DNA of 64,000 bases, from positions 23,015-87,014 of the forward strand of contig NZ_SOCT01000015.1 in assembly GCF_004364435.1 (NCBI RefSeq), in the 5' to 3' direction. The position numbers were made by a program, and so were the translations under genes. Under the pieces are notes generated by a model, which was not told where the DNA came from, ran no database searches, and saw only the letters and a program-made list of their open reading frames with translations. Each line of letters opens with the position of its first letter. The first letter of the stretch is position 1. This document shows positions 26,112 through 35,199 of this stretch, in pieces. This DNA comes from Pseudomonas sp. LP_7_YM (GTDB taxonomy: Bacteria; Pseudomonadota; Gammaproteobacteria; Pseudomonadales; Pseudomonadaceae).

Positions 26112-26990
26112 ATGGAACTGGCCCAGATCCGCATGTTCAAGACCGTGGCCGACACTGGCAGCATTGCCCGTGCGGCCGAAGTATTGCATTGCGTACCGTC
26201 GAACATCACGGCCCGAATCAAGTCGTTGGAAGCCGAATTGCAGGTCGAGCTGTTTTTCCGTCACGGGCGTGGTTTGAGGATCAGCCCGGCAGGGGAAATC
26301 TTTCTGACGTATGCAGGACGCATGCTTGGCCTGGCCGAGGAAGCCAGGCGCGCGGTGCATCCCGATGCCACGCCATCCGGGCCGTTGCGCATCGGCGCCA
26401 TCGAATCCTCGGCAACCTCGCGCTTGCCCAGGCTGCTTGCGCGCTTTCATGCGCGCTATCCGGATGTTTCGCTGGAACTGACCACCGGCACCGGTCCGCA
26501 GCTGCTCGACGCGACGCTGAATCACAAGCTCGACGGCGCGATTGTGGCCATTGATGTCAAACGCCCGAAACTCAAACGAACCTCGATGTACCGTGAAGAC
26601 CTGGTGCTGATCGCAGCCCAATCGCTTGGGCCGATACGCAGCGCCGCAGACCTGCAAGGCAAATCGATTTTCATGTGGCCCGAAGGCTGTCCGTACCGCG
26701 CCGCACTGGAGCGCTGGCTGCTGAGCAACGGCCAGAGCCAGCCGATCATCAGCATTGCCAGCTATGGCACGATCGTCGGCTGCGTCAGTGCGGGTGCGGG
26801 CGTGTCGCTGGTGCCCAAGGGTGTGTTCGAGCAGTATCACAAGGGTTCGGGTTGGGTCGGCTATGAATTCCCGGAGCTGACCTCCATCGACAACTTGTTT
26901 TACTGGCACGAACACGCCGAACACCATCCGGCGCGGGAGGCATTCGTAGACATGTTGAAGGCCGAGTTCGATAGCGCTCGGACGACATGA
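26112..26990 (+). CDS. LysR-family regulator (PtrR/YneJ-like)
   Basis: 292 residues. N-terminal winged helix-turn-helix (about 1-60; 'GSIARAAEVLHCVPSNITAR'), then a linker helix and a LysR effector domain ('PLRIGAIESSATSRLPRLLA', 'GAGVSLVPKGVF'). The 'VPSNIT' recognition helix and the 'ESSATSRLP' segment resemble E. coli YneJ/PtrR, which regulates putrescine or aldehyde metabolism; that link is from memory. It is divergent from the EamA exporter and most likely controls it and itself. Confidence 0.88.
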   Translation: MELAQIRMFKTVADTGSIARAAEVLHCVPSNITARIKSLEAELQVELFFRHGRGLRISPAGEIFLTYAGRMLGLAEEARRAVHPDATPSGPLRIGAIESSATSRLPRLLARFHARYPDVSLELTTGTGPQLLDATLNHKLDGAIVAIDVKRPKLKRTSMYREDLVLIAAQSLGPIRSAADLQGKSIFMWPEGCPYRAALERWLLSNGQSQPIISIASYGTIVGCVSAGAGVSLVPKGVFEQYHKGSGWVGYEFPELTSIDNLFYWHEHAEHHPAREAFVDMLKAEFDSARTT

Positions 26991-27043
26991 GCGCGCTGGC
27001 TAATTAAACATGGGGGCTGTGGGAGCGCATTTGTCTTGTGCTG

Positions 27044-27808
27044 TCAGCCCCCGTTCAACAGGTGAAGGCCAAGCAGCGCCAAGCCGATAAAGAACAGCCG
27101 TTTGAATACCGGCGCGCTGATACGCTGACGCAACCACTGGCCGATCAGCATGCCCAGCAAGGCCGGGATAACCGCCAGCAATGAGGCACCCATTTCGGCC
27201 TCGCCCAGCGCGCCATTGCAAAACAGCCCTACGCCCAAGGTCAGGCTGGAAACGGTGAACGACATTCCCAGCGCCTGCACCAGTTGGTTGCGGTCCAGGC
27301 CCAACCCCTGGATATACGGTACAGCCGGAATCACGAAAACCCCGGTCGCCGAAGTGATCAGCCCGGTAATCAAACCGCACAAAGGCCCCAACCAGGTTTC
27401 CGCGCAAGGCGGCACCTTGAGCGTCGGCAGAAACAGTCCACACAGCGCATAGACAAAGAGCGCAGCACCCAATGCCCGGCCCATGCCATGCGCACTCCCC
27501 ATGCCGAGCATGCAGGAGCCAATCCCGGTGCCTATGGCGATCATTGCGAGCAGCGGCCACAGCCGTTTGCACACCGTGCGCAGATGCCCACCGGCAGCCA
27601 GTTGCCAGAAGTTGGTCACCGTCGATGGAATCAGCAGCAGCGCTGCAGCCTGCGTCGGCAACATAGCCACGCCCAGCAGGCCCATGGCAATGGTAGGCAG
27701 GCCCATACCGATCACGCCCTTCACCGTTCCGGCCAGCAGAAAGGCAAACAGGACCAGCACAGTCAGGTGCCATCCGATGGTTTGATACAGCGAAAAGAAG
27801 GTTGTCAT
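27044..27808 (-). CDS. TSUP-family (TauE/SafE) membrane permease
   Basis: 254 residues from the ATG at 27808 (MTTFFSLYQTIG); a longer start lacks a ribosome-binding site. Eight hydrophobic segments in two repeats. The family hallmark 'GTVKGVIGMGLPTIAMGLL' appears in the first repeat and 'GLITGLITSATGVFVIPAVP' in the second. TSUP proteins move sulfonates, sulfite, sulfoacetate or other organic anions across the inner membrane; direction and substrate are unknown here. It is divergent from the LysR gene at 27993, a common arrangement for a dedicated regulator. Confidence 0.85.
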   Translation of the reverse strand: MTTFFSLYQTIGWHLTVLVLFAFLLAGTVKGVIGMGLPTIAMGLLGVAMLPTQAAALLLIPSTVTNFWQLAAGGHLRTVCKRLWPLLAMIAIGTGIGSCMLGMGSAHGMGRALGAALFVYALCGLFLPTLKVPPCAETWLGPLCGLITGLITSATGVFVIPAVPYIQGLGLDRNQLVQALGMSFTVSSLTLGVGLFCNGALGEAEMGASLLAVIPALLGMLIGQWLRQRISAPVFKRLFFIGLALLGLHLLNGG

Positions 27809-27913
27809 GGGCCTATGCTGACCCGGATCGGCGTGACGGAAAATCTGCGATATATTGAGCCTGCCTTCGGCCTGCACATAGCCAGAACGATGAAAATCAG
27901 CTGAATCCGTTGC

Positions 27914-27942
27914 CAGTGGGAACGAACAAGCTCGCTCCCACG
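27914..27942. repeat. Short REP element
   Basis: 'CAGTGGGAACGAACAAGCTC' continuing GCTCCCACG is an inverted GTGGGA/TCCCAC repeat of the usual Pseudomonas REP type. Unusually, it sits in the shared promoter region of two divergent genes. Confidence 0.6.
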
Positions 27943-27992
27943 AGGGTTCATCGTGCAGTCAGTCATTCCGGGAACGCATTAAGCGAGCAGCC

Positions 27993-28916
27993 ATGCACTT
28001 CGACCTGATCGACCTGAAGCTTTTCCTCAACGTAACCGAAGCCGGCAACATCACGGCCGGTGCCGCTCGCAGTTATCTTTCGCTAGCGTCTGCCAGTGCC
28101 CGGATTCGCGGGCTGGAAACGTCACTGGGAATGACGCTGCTCGATCGCGGCCGACGTGGCGTCACTCCAACCGCAGCGGGCAAGGCCATGGCGCAACATG
28201 CACGGCTGATTCTGCAACAGGTTCAACGCCTGCAAGCGGACCTCACCGATTACGCTCAAGGCTTCAAGGGTCAGGTACGCCTGCTGGGCAATACCTCGGC
28301 ATTGAGCGAATACCTGCCCGAGCGTCTGGCCGAATTCCTGGTCGGCCATCCGAACATCGATATCCATCTGGAAGAACACCCCAGCCTGCGCATCCTGCAT
28401 GCCGTGCGCCACGGTACGGCAGACCTGGGCATTATTTCCAACGCAGTGGAGACCGGCCACCTACAGACCCTGCCCTTCTGCGCCGATCCGCTGACCTTGA
28501 TCATGCCGACCGATCACCCGCTGGCCGGGCACACCAGCCTGCGTTTCAGCCAGACGCTGGACCACGAATTCATCGGCCTTGGCATGAACAGCGCGATGGC
28601 CATTTACCTGGAAGAGCAGGCGCTGCATCTGGGCCGACGAATCAAAACCCGCTTGCGGGCGGAAAGTTTTGACGGCGTCTTGCGCATGGTGTCAGGTGGC
28701 GCCGGGCTAGGCGTGGTGCCGATGGCGGCAGTTGAACGGTTCAACCACGCCGGGCGATTGAAACGAGCGCGACTGAGCGACAGCTGGGCCGACCGGACGC
28801 TGCTTTTGTGTGCTGTGGACTTCGACACACTGCCCCAATACGCCAAGGTGTTGGTGCGTCATCTGCGCGCACAAACCGCGTTTCTGGACACCCCAATGTC
28901 GAGCCCAGATAACTGA
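27993..28916 (+). CDS. LysR-family regulator beside the TSUP permease
   Basis: 307 residues. DNA-binding helix-turn-helix at about 18-50 ('GNITAGAARSYLSLASASAR') and a full effector-binding domain ('GQVRLLGNTSALSEYLPERL', 'DLGIISNAVETGHLQTLPF', 'GGAGLGVVPMAAVERF'). This sequence type commonly stands beside TauE/SafE or tripartite anion transporters. It probably controls the divergent TSUP gene; the inducer is unknown. Confidence 0.88.
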   Translation: MHFDLIDLKLFLNVTEAGNITAGAARSYLSLASASARIRGLETSLGMTLLDRGRRGVTPTAAGKAMAQHARLILQQVQRLQADLTDYAQGFKGQVRLLGNTSALSEYLPERLAEFLVGHPNIDIHLEEHPSLRILHAVRHGTADLGIISNAVETGHLQTLPFCADPLTLIMPTDHPLAGHTSLRFSQTLDHEFIGLGMNSAMAIYLEEQALHLGRRIKTRLRAESFDGVLRMVSGGAGLGVVPMAAVERFNHAGRLKRARLSDSWADRTLLLCAVDFDTLPQYAKVLVRHLRAQTAFLDTPMSSPDN

Positions 28917-28979
28917 CGCCAAGCAGCCGCCCTTAAGGTGTGCGAGCGTTAACTATCGCCATCGATCTCTGGAGCTGTC

Positions 28980-29324
28980 ATGAACAACCCGATCACCGTT
29001 CTTCGCGACACCACGCCACTGCCTGTCGTCGACGCCTGCAAATGGGAGCGTATCGGCGGCGACCCGCACACGGTCAACCTCAACGCCTACACAAGCGCCG
29101 ACGGTCAAAAGATCATGGGCACCTGGATCTGCACGCCGGGCAAATGGTTGGTCGAATACGTTAAATGGGAATACTGCGATTTCCAGGAAGGCTATTGCAT
29201 CATCACCCCTGAAGGCCAGGAGCCCATTCACTTGAAGGCCGGTGATAAATTTATCGTCGAGCCGGGCATGAAAGGCACGTGGGAGGTGTTGGAAACCGTC
29301 CGTAAGTACTTCGTGTTTGCTTGA
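28980..29324 (+). CDS. Small cupin protein (DUF861/EutQ-like)
   Basis: 114 residues, a single cupin barrel without a signal peptide. The sequence 'TPGKWLVEYVKWEYCDFQEGYCIITPEG' lacks the usual two-His cupin metal motif; the 'E(Y/F)C..LEG' pattern is typical of the DUF861 group (ureidoglycine aminohydrolase-like or EutQ-like). The second motif, 'KAGDKFIVEPGMKGTWEV', is intact, so it is probably a sugar- or amino-acid-binding cupin. It follows the LysR gene by 63 bases, maybe in the same transcript. Function unknown. Confidence 0.8.
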   Translation: MNNPITVLRDTTPLPVVDACKWERIGGDPHTVNLNAYTSADGQKIMGTWICTPGKWLVEYVKWEYCDFQEGYCIITPEGQEPIHLKAGDKFIVEPGMKGTWEVLETVRKYFVFA

Positions 29325-29535
29325 TGGTTAACCGCCTGGCGCCGAGCTCAATGGCTCTCCCCTGGAGCGGGCAGCAATGTGGCTTTTCTGTAGCGACGAA
29401 TTTATCCGTGAGAAGGCATTTATGTCGGTACCCAGGAATTGGCGGCGCCGGACTCACGACGAAATCAGGTTCTTCAGGCTGCCATCGTGCAGAGTCGATG
29501 CCTGGTGATACTGGACCGCAGGACCGTGACAACAC

Positions 29536-29557
29536 CGCGACCGAATCCGGTCGCGGG
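29536..29557. other. Perfect 9-bp hairpin between convergent genes
   Basis: CCGCGACCG and CGGTCGCGG surround a 4-base loop. There is no T-run on either strand, so it is not a canonical intrinsic terminator, though it lies between the convergent cupin and OprD genes. The remainder of 29325-29616 shows no gene. Confidence 0.5.
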
Positions 29558-29616
29558 CCCCACGCCTGATCCCGTGATGAGAGCAGGCTCAGGCGCTTTT
29601 CCGGGCAGGTTGTGGG

Positions 29617-30858
29617 TTAAAGAATGTTGAATGGATACTCGGCGATCAGGCGCACTTCATCGATTTCACCGCCACGATCGGCGCTGCGATAACTGGCATG
29701 TCGCAGACGAAAGCTCAGGTCTTTTGCCTGACCGGACTGCACCACATATCTGGCTTCGATGTTGCGCTCCCAGGCCTTGCCGTTTTTGGTGGTGGCGGTG
29801 TCGAAGTCGGTGCCTTTGACGTAGCGCGCCATGAAGCCCAGACCCGGAACGCCATAGGGCGCCATATTCAGATCGTAACGTGCCTGCCAGGATTTTTCGT
29901 CGGCGTAGTTAAAGTCCGAATACTGGATCGAGTTACCGACGAAAACGGTACTGTTGCCATCAACGCCGTATTTGTAATCGCCGGTGCCGCTGACCTGCTG
30001 GCGACCAACCAATACCGTGTGAGCGCCAAAGGTGTAGGCAGCCGTCAGGCTCCAGATCCGGTTGTTCAGCTCCCCACCCAGCTTTTCACCCACACTTTTG
30101 GTGTCGTATAGATTGAAGTCCAACTTCAGTCCATCTTTGCCGCTCAGAGGAACGCCCCAGGTCAGACTGCCGTAGTACTTGCGCCAGTAGTCCTCGACGT
30201 CCGAGTAGTACAGGCTTGCCAGCAGGTTGTCGGTGAATGTGTAAGAGCCGCCGCCAAAATCAATGCTGGTCAGGCGCGCGCTGTCGTGGGAGCTCTGGTT
30301 GCGATTTTTCAGCGCGGTAAAGTGCCCGCCCTGCAGTTTGAGACCCGCAATCTCGCTGCTGGTGATCAACAGGCCTTGCGCCGTTTCCGGCAACAGTCGG
30401 CTGTCGGAAGTGGCGAATACCGGGTTGTTGACGATCTGATCACCAAACTTCAATACGGTGTTGGATACACGCATTTTCACAGCGGCGCCCAAGGTCGACT
30501 GGCTGTCCTTAGCGCCATCATGGTCCTGTTCCAATAGGCCAGTACCACCGCCGGTACGGCCACCCCCAGTATCGAGCTTGAGACCCAGCAGGCCGATTGC
30601 ATCAAGCCCAAAGCCGACGGTGCCTTGGGTAAAACCCGACTCATACGTGCCGATGAAACCCTGTGCCCATTCCTCTCCATAGCTCTGGGTCGCTGACTCG
30701 GCACGGTTGTCGCGGTTCATGTACATGTTACGGGCCTTGATCTTCAGCTTCGAGCCTTCAACAAACCCTGTCGCCTCAGATTGCTGATCGGCAAACGCGG
30801 TGGGTACGACACCGGCGGCAACCGCCCATGCAAATACGGTGAGTGTGTTCACGTTCAT
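29617..30858 (-). CDS. OprD-family outer-membrane porin
   Basis: 413 residues, the normal size of an OprD/Occ channel. Signal peptide at 1-23 (ending TAFA). Family features: 'SKLKIKARNMYMNRDNR' first strand, 'EWAQGFIGTYESGFTQGTVG' and 'GFGLDAIGLLGLKLD' near the N-terminus, an 18-strand barrel rich in aromatic girdle residues, and a C-terminal strand ending 'AEYPFNIL'. Such porins take up specific carboxylates or amino acids; the substrate is unknown. GGAGCAGCAGT precedes the ATG. It may feed the hydroxy-acid genes just upstream (31221-32905), which run in the same direction. Confidence 0.92.
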   Translation of the reverse strand: MNVNTLTVFAWAVAAGVVPTAFADQQSEATGFVEGSKLKIKARNMYMNRDNRAESATQSYGEEWAQGFIGTYESGFTQGTVGFGLDAIGLLGLKLDTGGGRTGGGTGLLEQDHDGAKDSQSTLGAAVKMRVSNTVLKFGDQIVNNPVFATSDSRLLPETAQGLLITSSEIAGLKLQGGHFTALKNRNQSSHDSARLTSIDFGGGSYTFTDNLLASLYYSDVEDYWRKYYGSLTWGVPLSGKDGLKLDFNLYDTKSVGEKLGGELNNRIWSLTAAYTFGAHTVLVGRQQVSGTGDYKYGVDGNSTVFVGNSIQYSDFNYADEKSWQARYDLNMAPYGVPGLGFMARYVKGTDFDTATTKNGKAWERNIEARYVVQSGQAKDLSFRLRHASYRSADRGGEIDEVRLIAEYPFNIL

Positions 30859-31220
30859 ACTGCTGCTCCTGGGTGAGATCGCAGGCTGCCGCCTTCATTG
30901 GGCGACAGTCCCGGTTATTGGGCAGTGTTCAAATGCAGCTTTTCGCCGATACAGCTCGCGATACGTTTTTGTTAGGGGCATGCGATAAAAAGGTGAACCC
31001 ACGCAGCCGCCGACGAGCAGGCAGCACGCGGCCGTGATCTCGTTGGTCAGGTTCAGGGGTTCAAACGTGGGCAGGCAAACAGGAGGCGCAGCGGGTGGCG
31101 ATAACGTTCTCGACGTCCTGTCAAGGAAGGCCACTCACTGGCGGGCAGGCAGGCTGCCCGAAGGTTCGGCGAGAGAGGGTCTGATGCCCCGGCGTGGTAG
31201 CCGCTCGCTCGGTTGCTGAC
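30859..31220. other. Intergenic region without a gene
   Basis: 362 bases between the GhrA-like stop and the OprD start. Reading frames here are short and lack ribosome-binding sites. A minus-strand TTGACA lies near 31121-31126 but its -10 partner (TATCGC) is only 15 bases away. On the minus strand, AACAAAAAC (about 30970) resembles a Crc/Hfq A-rich site but is over 100 bases from the start codon. Confidence 0.4.
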
Positions 31221-32147
31221 TCAGTAGCCGTGTTCGGGGTTGACCTGATTGGCCAGTTCGGTGCCCGCATGCAGGCGATCAAGGTTGTGCAGAATCTGTT
31301 CGGCTATGACCTCATAGGAGGCCGACGAGGCGATGTGCGGTGTCACGATCAGGTATGGCGTGCGCCAGAAGCTGTCGTCCTGCGGCAGGGGCTCGGCTTC
31401 GAATACATCGAGCAATGCCCCTCGTAATTGCCCACTTCGCAGCGCGGCCACCAGATCATCGCGGACCAGATGCTCGCCGCGCCCACAGTTGATCAATACC
31501 GCCCCATGGTTGAGCCGTGAAAACGTTTTTTCGCTCAGGATACCGGCGGTCTGCGGGGTCAACGGCAACAGGCAAACCAGCATATCCAGGCCGTCGAGGA
31601 AGACGTCCAAACGAGCGTATTCAAAGGTTTCGATACCTTCCAGCGCTTGCGCACGACGAGCCCAGCCACGGGTTGAGAACCCCAGGCTGGCCAATCGGTG
31701 TGCGACCTCGCGACCCAGTTCACCTAGCCCCATGACGCCGATCCGTACATCACGCGCCGGTCGCTGGGCAGGTCTGTCCCAGATGGCCTGGGCCTGCCTG
31801 GCGAGCATCTGGTCGAAGCTGCGGTGATAGTGCAATACGCCCCACAGCACGTACTCAACCATACCCAAGCGGTGATCGGGATCAACGATACGGCACACAG
31901 GAATGCCCGGTGGGCGACTGGGATCCTTGAAAATCTGATCGGCACCGGCGGCGATGGAATGAATCATTTGCAGCTTCGGCAAGGCACCCAGGCTACCGGG
32001 CAAGGGGTTCCAGCACAGCGCGACCTGCGCCTGGCAGGCACCGTCCTCGTCTGCCCGGACAATCGACAATCCGGGGCGTCGCGCAAGCATCGCTTCGCGC
32101 ACCCGGCCCAGACCATTGCCACTGCCCAGCAGCACCAGAGGCGTCAT
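31221..32147 (-). CDS. ghrA: D-2-hydroxyacid dehydrogenase, GhrA-like
   Basis: 308 residues from the ATG at 32147, which overlaps the aldolase stop (ATGA). NAD(P)-dependent oxidoreductase of the glyoxylate/hydroxypyruvate reductase A group. Seen: the dinucleotide-binding 'GVMGLGELGREVA', the active-site Arg in 'INCGRGEHLV', Glu in 'DVFEAEPLP' and His in 'TPHIASSASY'. The conserved Trp segment 'RIVDPDHRLGMVEYVLWGVL' is typical of GhrA. Together with the class II aldolase it suggests metabolism of a small hydroxy or keto acid; the real substrate is not known. Confidence 0.85.
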   Translation of the reverse strand: MTPLVLLGSGNGLGRVREAMLARRPGLSIVRADEDGACQAQVALCWNPLPGSLGALPKLQMIHSIAAGADQIFKDPSRPPGIPVCRIVDPDHRLGMVEYVLWGVLHYHRSFDQMLARQAQAIWDRPAQRPARDVRIGVMGLGELGREVAHRLASLGFSTRGWARRAQALEGIETFEYARLDVFLDGLDMLVCLLPLTPQTAGILSEKTFSRLNHGAVLINCGRGEHLVRDDLVAALRSGQLRGALLDVFEAEPLPQDDSFWRTPYLIVTPHIASSASYEVIAEQILHNLDRLHAGTELANQVNPEHGY

Positions 32148-32905
32148 GAACAGTATTCCTGGCGCTGGCTGACAATCATTTCCAGCGCCGCCTCCCACGC
32201 CAGCGCCACGATGCCCTCGTCATCATCGGCTTCGAACTGACGCGCGGTGAACTCACAGGTTTCAGGATCCGGCTGGACCAGTTCAACCCCTGCGGCCATC
32301 GCCTGAACCTGAGCCTGACAGGCACGTTCCAGAAAATAAATCGTCATGAACGCATCTGCGGCACTCGCTCCGGCAGCCAACAGACCGTGGTTGCGCAGGA
32401 TCATCGCCTTATGACGGGGCCCAAGATCCTTGACCAGTTGCTCGCGCTCGGCGGTACGGGTCGCAATACCTTCGTAGCCGTGATACGCAAGGCGGTTGTA
32501 GAACTTAAGTGCATGTTGACTCAGCGGTAGCAAGCCTGATGCCTGCGCCGAGACAGCAATACCGGCGGCGGTATGGGTATGAATCACACAATGCAGATCG
32601 GGGCGGGCAAGATGAATGGCCGAGTGAATGACAAACCCCGCACGATTGACCCGGTGATCCGGATAGTGCTCATCCACCACGTTGCCTTCACCGTCGATCT
32701 TCACCAACGTGCTCGCCTTCATGCGCTCGAACAGCGTGCCGTACCGGTTGATCAGAAAGTGCCCTTCAGGCCCTTCCAGGCGTAGCGAAATGTGGGTGTC
32801 GATCAAGTCGGTCATGCGCAAGTGCGCGATGAGCCTATACAGCGCCGCCAGTTCGCAGCGCGCAGCCCATTCCTTAGGGCACATTCCCGGGGGGAGTTCA
32901 GACAT
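32144..32905 (-). CDS. Class II aldolase/adducin-family protein
   Basis: 253 residues. Metal-binding histidines are visible in 'VIHTHTAAG' (two His) with the third in 'LRNHGLLAAGAS'; Glu-type catalytic positions follow the pattern of FucA-like enzymes only loosely, so it may be a decarboxylase or a non-aldolase member. Helical N-terminus 'WAARCELAALYRLIAHLRM' and 'DTHISLRL' are typical of this group. Coupled by overlap to the GhrA-like gene and divergent from the LysR gene at 33029, which probably regulates both. Confidence 0.85.
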   Translation of the reverse strand: MSELPPGMCPKEWAARCELAALYRLIAHLRMTDLIDTHISLRLEGPEGHFLINRYGTLFERMKASTLVKIDGEGNVVDEHYPDHRVNRAGFVIHSAIHLARPDLHCVIHTHTAAGIAVSAQASGLLPLSQHALKFYNRLAYHGYEGIATRTAEREQLVKDLGPRHKAMILRNHGLLAAGASAADAFMTIYFLERACQAQVQAMAAGVELVQPDPETCEFTARQFEADDDEGIVALAWEAALEMIVSQRQEYCS

Positions 32906-33028
32906 CTTGGTTACCGTCGAAAGAGGTCATGGCGTGTTTTCTGCAGTCTTTTTAAGAGCAACGCGCCAGCAACTCAATGTGCCATTGCTTATATTCATTA
33001 TTTTTCCGACCAATAAAGGCCTGAAGCT

Positions 33029-33994
33029 GTGACTCCCTCGTCGTCCCCTGCACCTCGAACCTCGTCACGCCCACTGAGCGAGCGGGTGGACTGGAACCTG
33101 CTGCGCACCTTTCAGGTGGTGGCACAGGAGCTCAGCATCAGCCGCGCTGCTGTACGCCTTCACCTCTCTCAACCAGCGGTGAGTCAGGCCCTCAAACGAC
33201 TCGAGGAACAGATCGGGACCGCACTTATAGAGCGCCACGGACCGCGCTTCATGCTGACCCCGTCAGGTATCGAAACCTTGCGCGTGGCCACCGAGGTTTA
33301 CGGTCAGTTCGCCCAGCTTGACGCCGCGCTGGAGCAGTCCAGCGACCAGGTGGTGGGCAAGATACGCCTGTTGACCGTCAGCGGCATTCAGTGCACCGCC
33401 TATGACCATTTTCTGGCCACGCTGCATCGCGACTATCCCGGCATTACGCTGGAAATCGAAGTGCACTCCAGCGATGCCATCATCAGTGCGCTTTCACAAA
33501 AAACCGCCACCTTTGGCCTGGCAGTGAATCGCACAGCCTATGCATGGCTCGGCCAGCAGTGTTTGACCCGAGAGCGTTACGGCTTCTATTGCAGTGACCT
33601 GCATCCGCTTTTCGGTCGTCCCGGATTGAGCTTGAATGACCTGCGTGCGGAAAACCTGATCAGCTTTACGGGTGATTTGCTGGGAGGAACGCTGTCGGCG
33701 CTGGCGGAGTTTCGCGATCGCCACAACCTCAACGGGCACATCGTCGCCTCGTCGGCCAATACCCAGGAGGTGTTGCGTCTGGTGCTGGCGGGATTCGGGA
33801 TCGGCTGCCTGCCAGAGCATGTCTGTAAGGACGCTATCAGCGCCGGACGCCTTTGGCGACTACCGCCTGATGACGCAGTCTGCGAAGTCGATATCAACCT
33901 GCTCTGGCACCTTGATCAGCGCCTGACCATGGCTGAGACTGCTTTCCTTCAACGGCTGCGATCAGTGCATCAGAATGTGCAGGTTTTGCCCTGA
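33029..33994 (+). CDS. LysR-family regulator beside the aldolase/dehydrogenase pair
   Basis: 321 residues with a GTG start at 33029. Helix-turn-helix at about 33-63 ('LSISRAAVRLHLSQPAVSQA'), then an effector domain ('KIRLLTVSGIQCTAYDHFLA', 'VLAGFGIGCLPEHV'). A Ser/Pro-rich N-terminal tail of about 15 residues precedes the usual start of the family. It is divergent from the aldolase gene across 123 bases and convergent with the next LysR gene. Confidence 0.87.
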   Translation: MTPSSSPAPRTSSRPLSERVDWNLLRTFQVVAQELSISRAAVRLHLSQPAVSQALKRLEEQIGTALIERHGPRFMLTPSGIETLRVATEVYGQFAQLDAALEQSSDQVVGKIRLLTVSGIQCTAYDHFLATLHRDYPGITLEIEVHSSDAIISALSQKTATFGLAVNRTAYAWLGQQCLTRERYGFYCSDLHPLFGRPGLSLNDLRAENLISFTGDLLGGTLSALAEFRDRHNLNGHIVASSANTQEVLRLVLAGFGIGCLPEHVCKDAISAGRLWRLPPDDAVCEVDINLLWHLDQRLTMAETAFLQRLRSVHQNVQVLP

Positions 33995-34074
33995 TGAGCC
34001 AATCAGGTGCATGATTCGGTGGAAATTCCGGTAACGCCCTCCTACAGGGCATTAATATACAATCCGTAACTTCC

Positions 34075-35037
34075 TTACAACTTTTCAGTACGGCCTTGCA
34101 TCGTCTCAAGAAAAACTTCGAGCAGCGGATTGTGCGGCGCATTGGGCTTACAGAGCAGTTTGACCGGCGTCGCAATGCTAAATGCGTGCGCCTTTATAGA
34201 GCGCATCATGTCACGCTGTACATAACTTTCTGCCCAATGAGTGGGCAAATAGCCCAGGTAACGCCCCGTCATAATCAGGATGGCTACGGCCTCTACCTGA
34301 GTTGCCACAGCGGTCACGTTGCGCAACCCCAATAGTTTCAATTTTTCTTTGTGCACGGCATACGCGTGATCGATAAATTGGGCCTCAGCCAAACACTTTT
34401 CGCCAATATCTTCATCTGCCATGGCGAAAAGAGGATGAGTATTTGAACAATAAAGCTCAGACTTCTCCTCGTATAACGGCACCACCTTGAACTCGTCCCT
34501 GGCGCTGTAAACTGGCACTATTCCGACCGCAAAACGGCCTTTCAGAATGCCTTGCTCGATCTCTTCAAGAGGCGCTACGTTCAACCGGACCCTAGCCTTC
34601 GGAGCCTTTTCCTGCAGGGCTTTGAGGGCTGCAACCAGTGGCGAACCAGCGTCGGAAACGGTGTTGTCGATCACCGCGATATTGAGGTCGCCCAACAGTT
34701 CACCGCGCACATTGCCAACCCGCTCGCGAAAGTTATCCAGTGCCATGAACAATTCAAGGCTCGCTTCGTAAATGAGCTTGCCTTCTTCGGTAAGGCAGAA
34801 CTTTTCGCGCCCGCGCGTACATAGACGCATGCCCAAACGAATTTCCAGATCGGATATTTGTTTACTGATCGCTGCCAGGCTGATATTCAATTCAATTTGC
34901 GCTGCGGTAAAGCCTCCCGCTTCGACCACTGCCCTGAATATCCGGAACAATTTCAGGTCCATGGCGCTGGCCATGGAAATCGCAACATCTCCACTTCGTT
35001 TGGGCAGGTTTCCATTTTCTATAAGTTGACTTGCCAT
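34075..35037 (-). CDS. LysR-family regulator, probable controller of the argH-like operon
   Basis: 320 residues from the ATG at 35037 (GGGGA about ten bases upstream); the ATG at 35046 is also possible, while the far-upstream start at 35136 is unlikely. Helix-turn-helix at about 40-70 counted from the tail ('GGFTAAQIELNISLAAISKQ') and an effector domain with 'GDLNIAVIDNTVSDAGSPLV' and 'YLPTHWAESYV'. The effector domain resembles LysR proteins that sense amino acids or aromatic acids only in general terms. It is divergent from the ArgH-like gene across 162 bases, the standard place for a pathway-specific activator. Confidence 0.85.
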   Translation of the reverse strand: MASQLIENGNLPKRSGDVAISMASAMDLKLFRIFRAVVEAGGFTAAQIELNISLAAISKQISDLEIRLGMRLCTRGREKFCLTEEGKLIYEASLELFMALDNFRERVGNVRGELLGDLNIAVIDNTVSDAGSPLVAALKALQEKAPKARVRLNVAPLEEIEQGILKGRFAVGIVPVYSARDEFKVVPLYEEKSELYCSNTHPLFAMADEDIGEKCLAEAQFIDHAYAVHKEKLKLLGLRNVTAVATQVEAVAILIMTGRYLGYLPTHWAESYVQRDMMRSIKAHAFSIATPVKLLCKPNAPHNPLLEVFLETMQGRTEKL

Positions 35038-35199
35038 TTGAAACATTTCCCCAGCCGTTGGTTTTTTTCTAGCATCCCTCTCATGTGATCGATTAATTGT
35101 TCTTAACAGGACGAAGCAGCGGTCATTGAACTTCACACCTGGCGATTCTCACCTCGCTTGATGGTGTTTCAGCAATCAACGTGCCAATGGAGAATGTAT

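Noticed and set aside
27000..27773. 257-codon minus-strand frame within the TSUP permease
   Set aside because: Gly/Arg-rich shadow; the overlapping frame is a clear eight-helix permease.
34036..34050. GCCCT-N5-AGGGC hairpin between two convergent LysR genes
   Set aside because: Five base pairs and no T-run on either strand.
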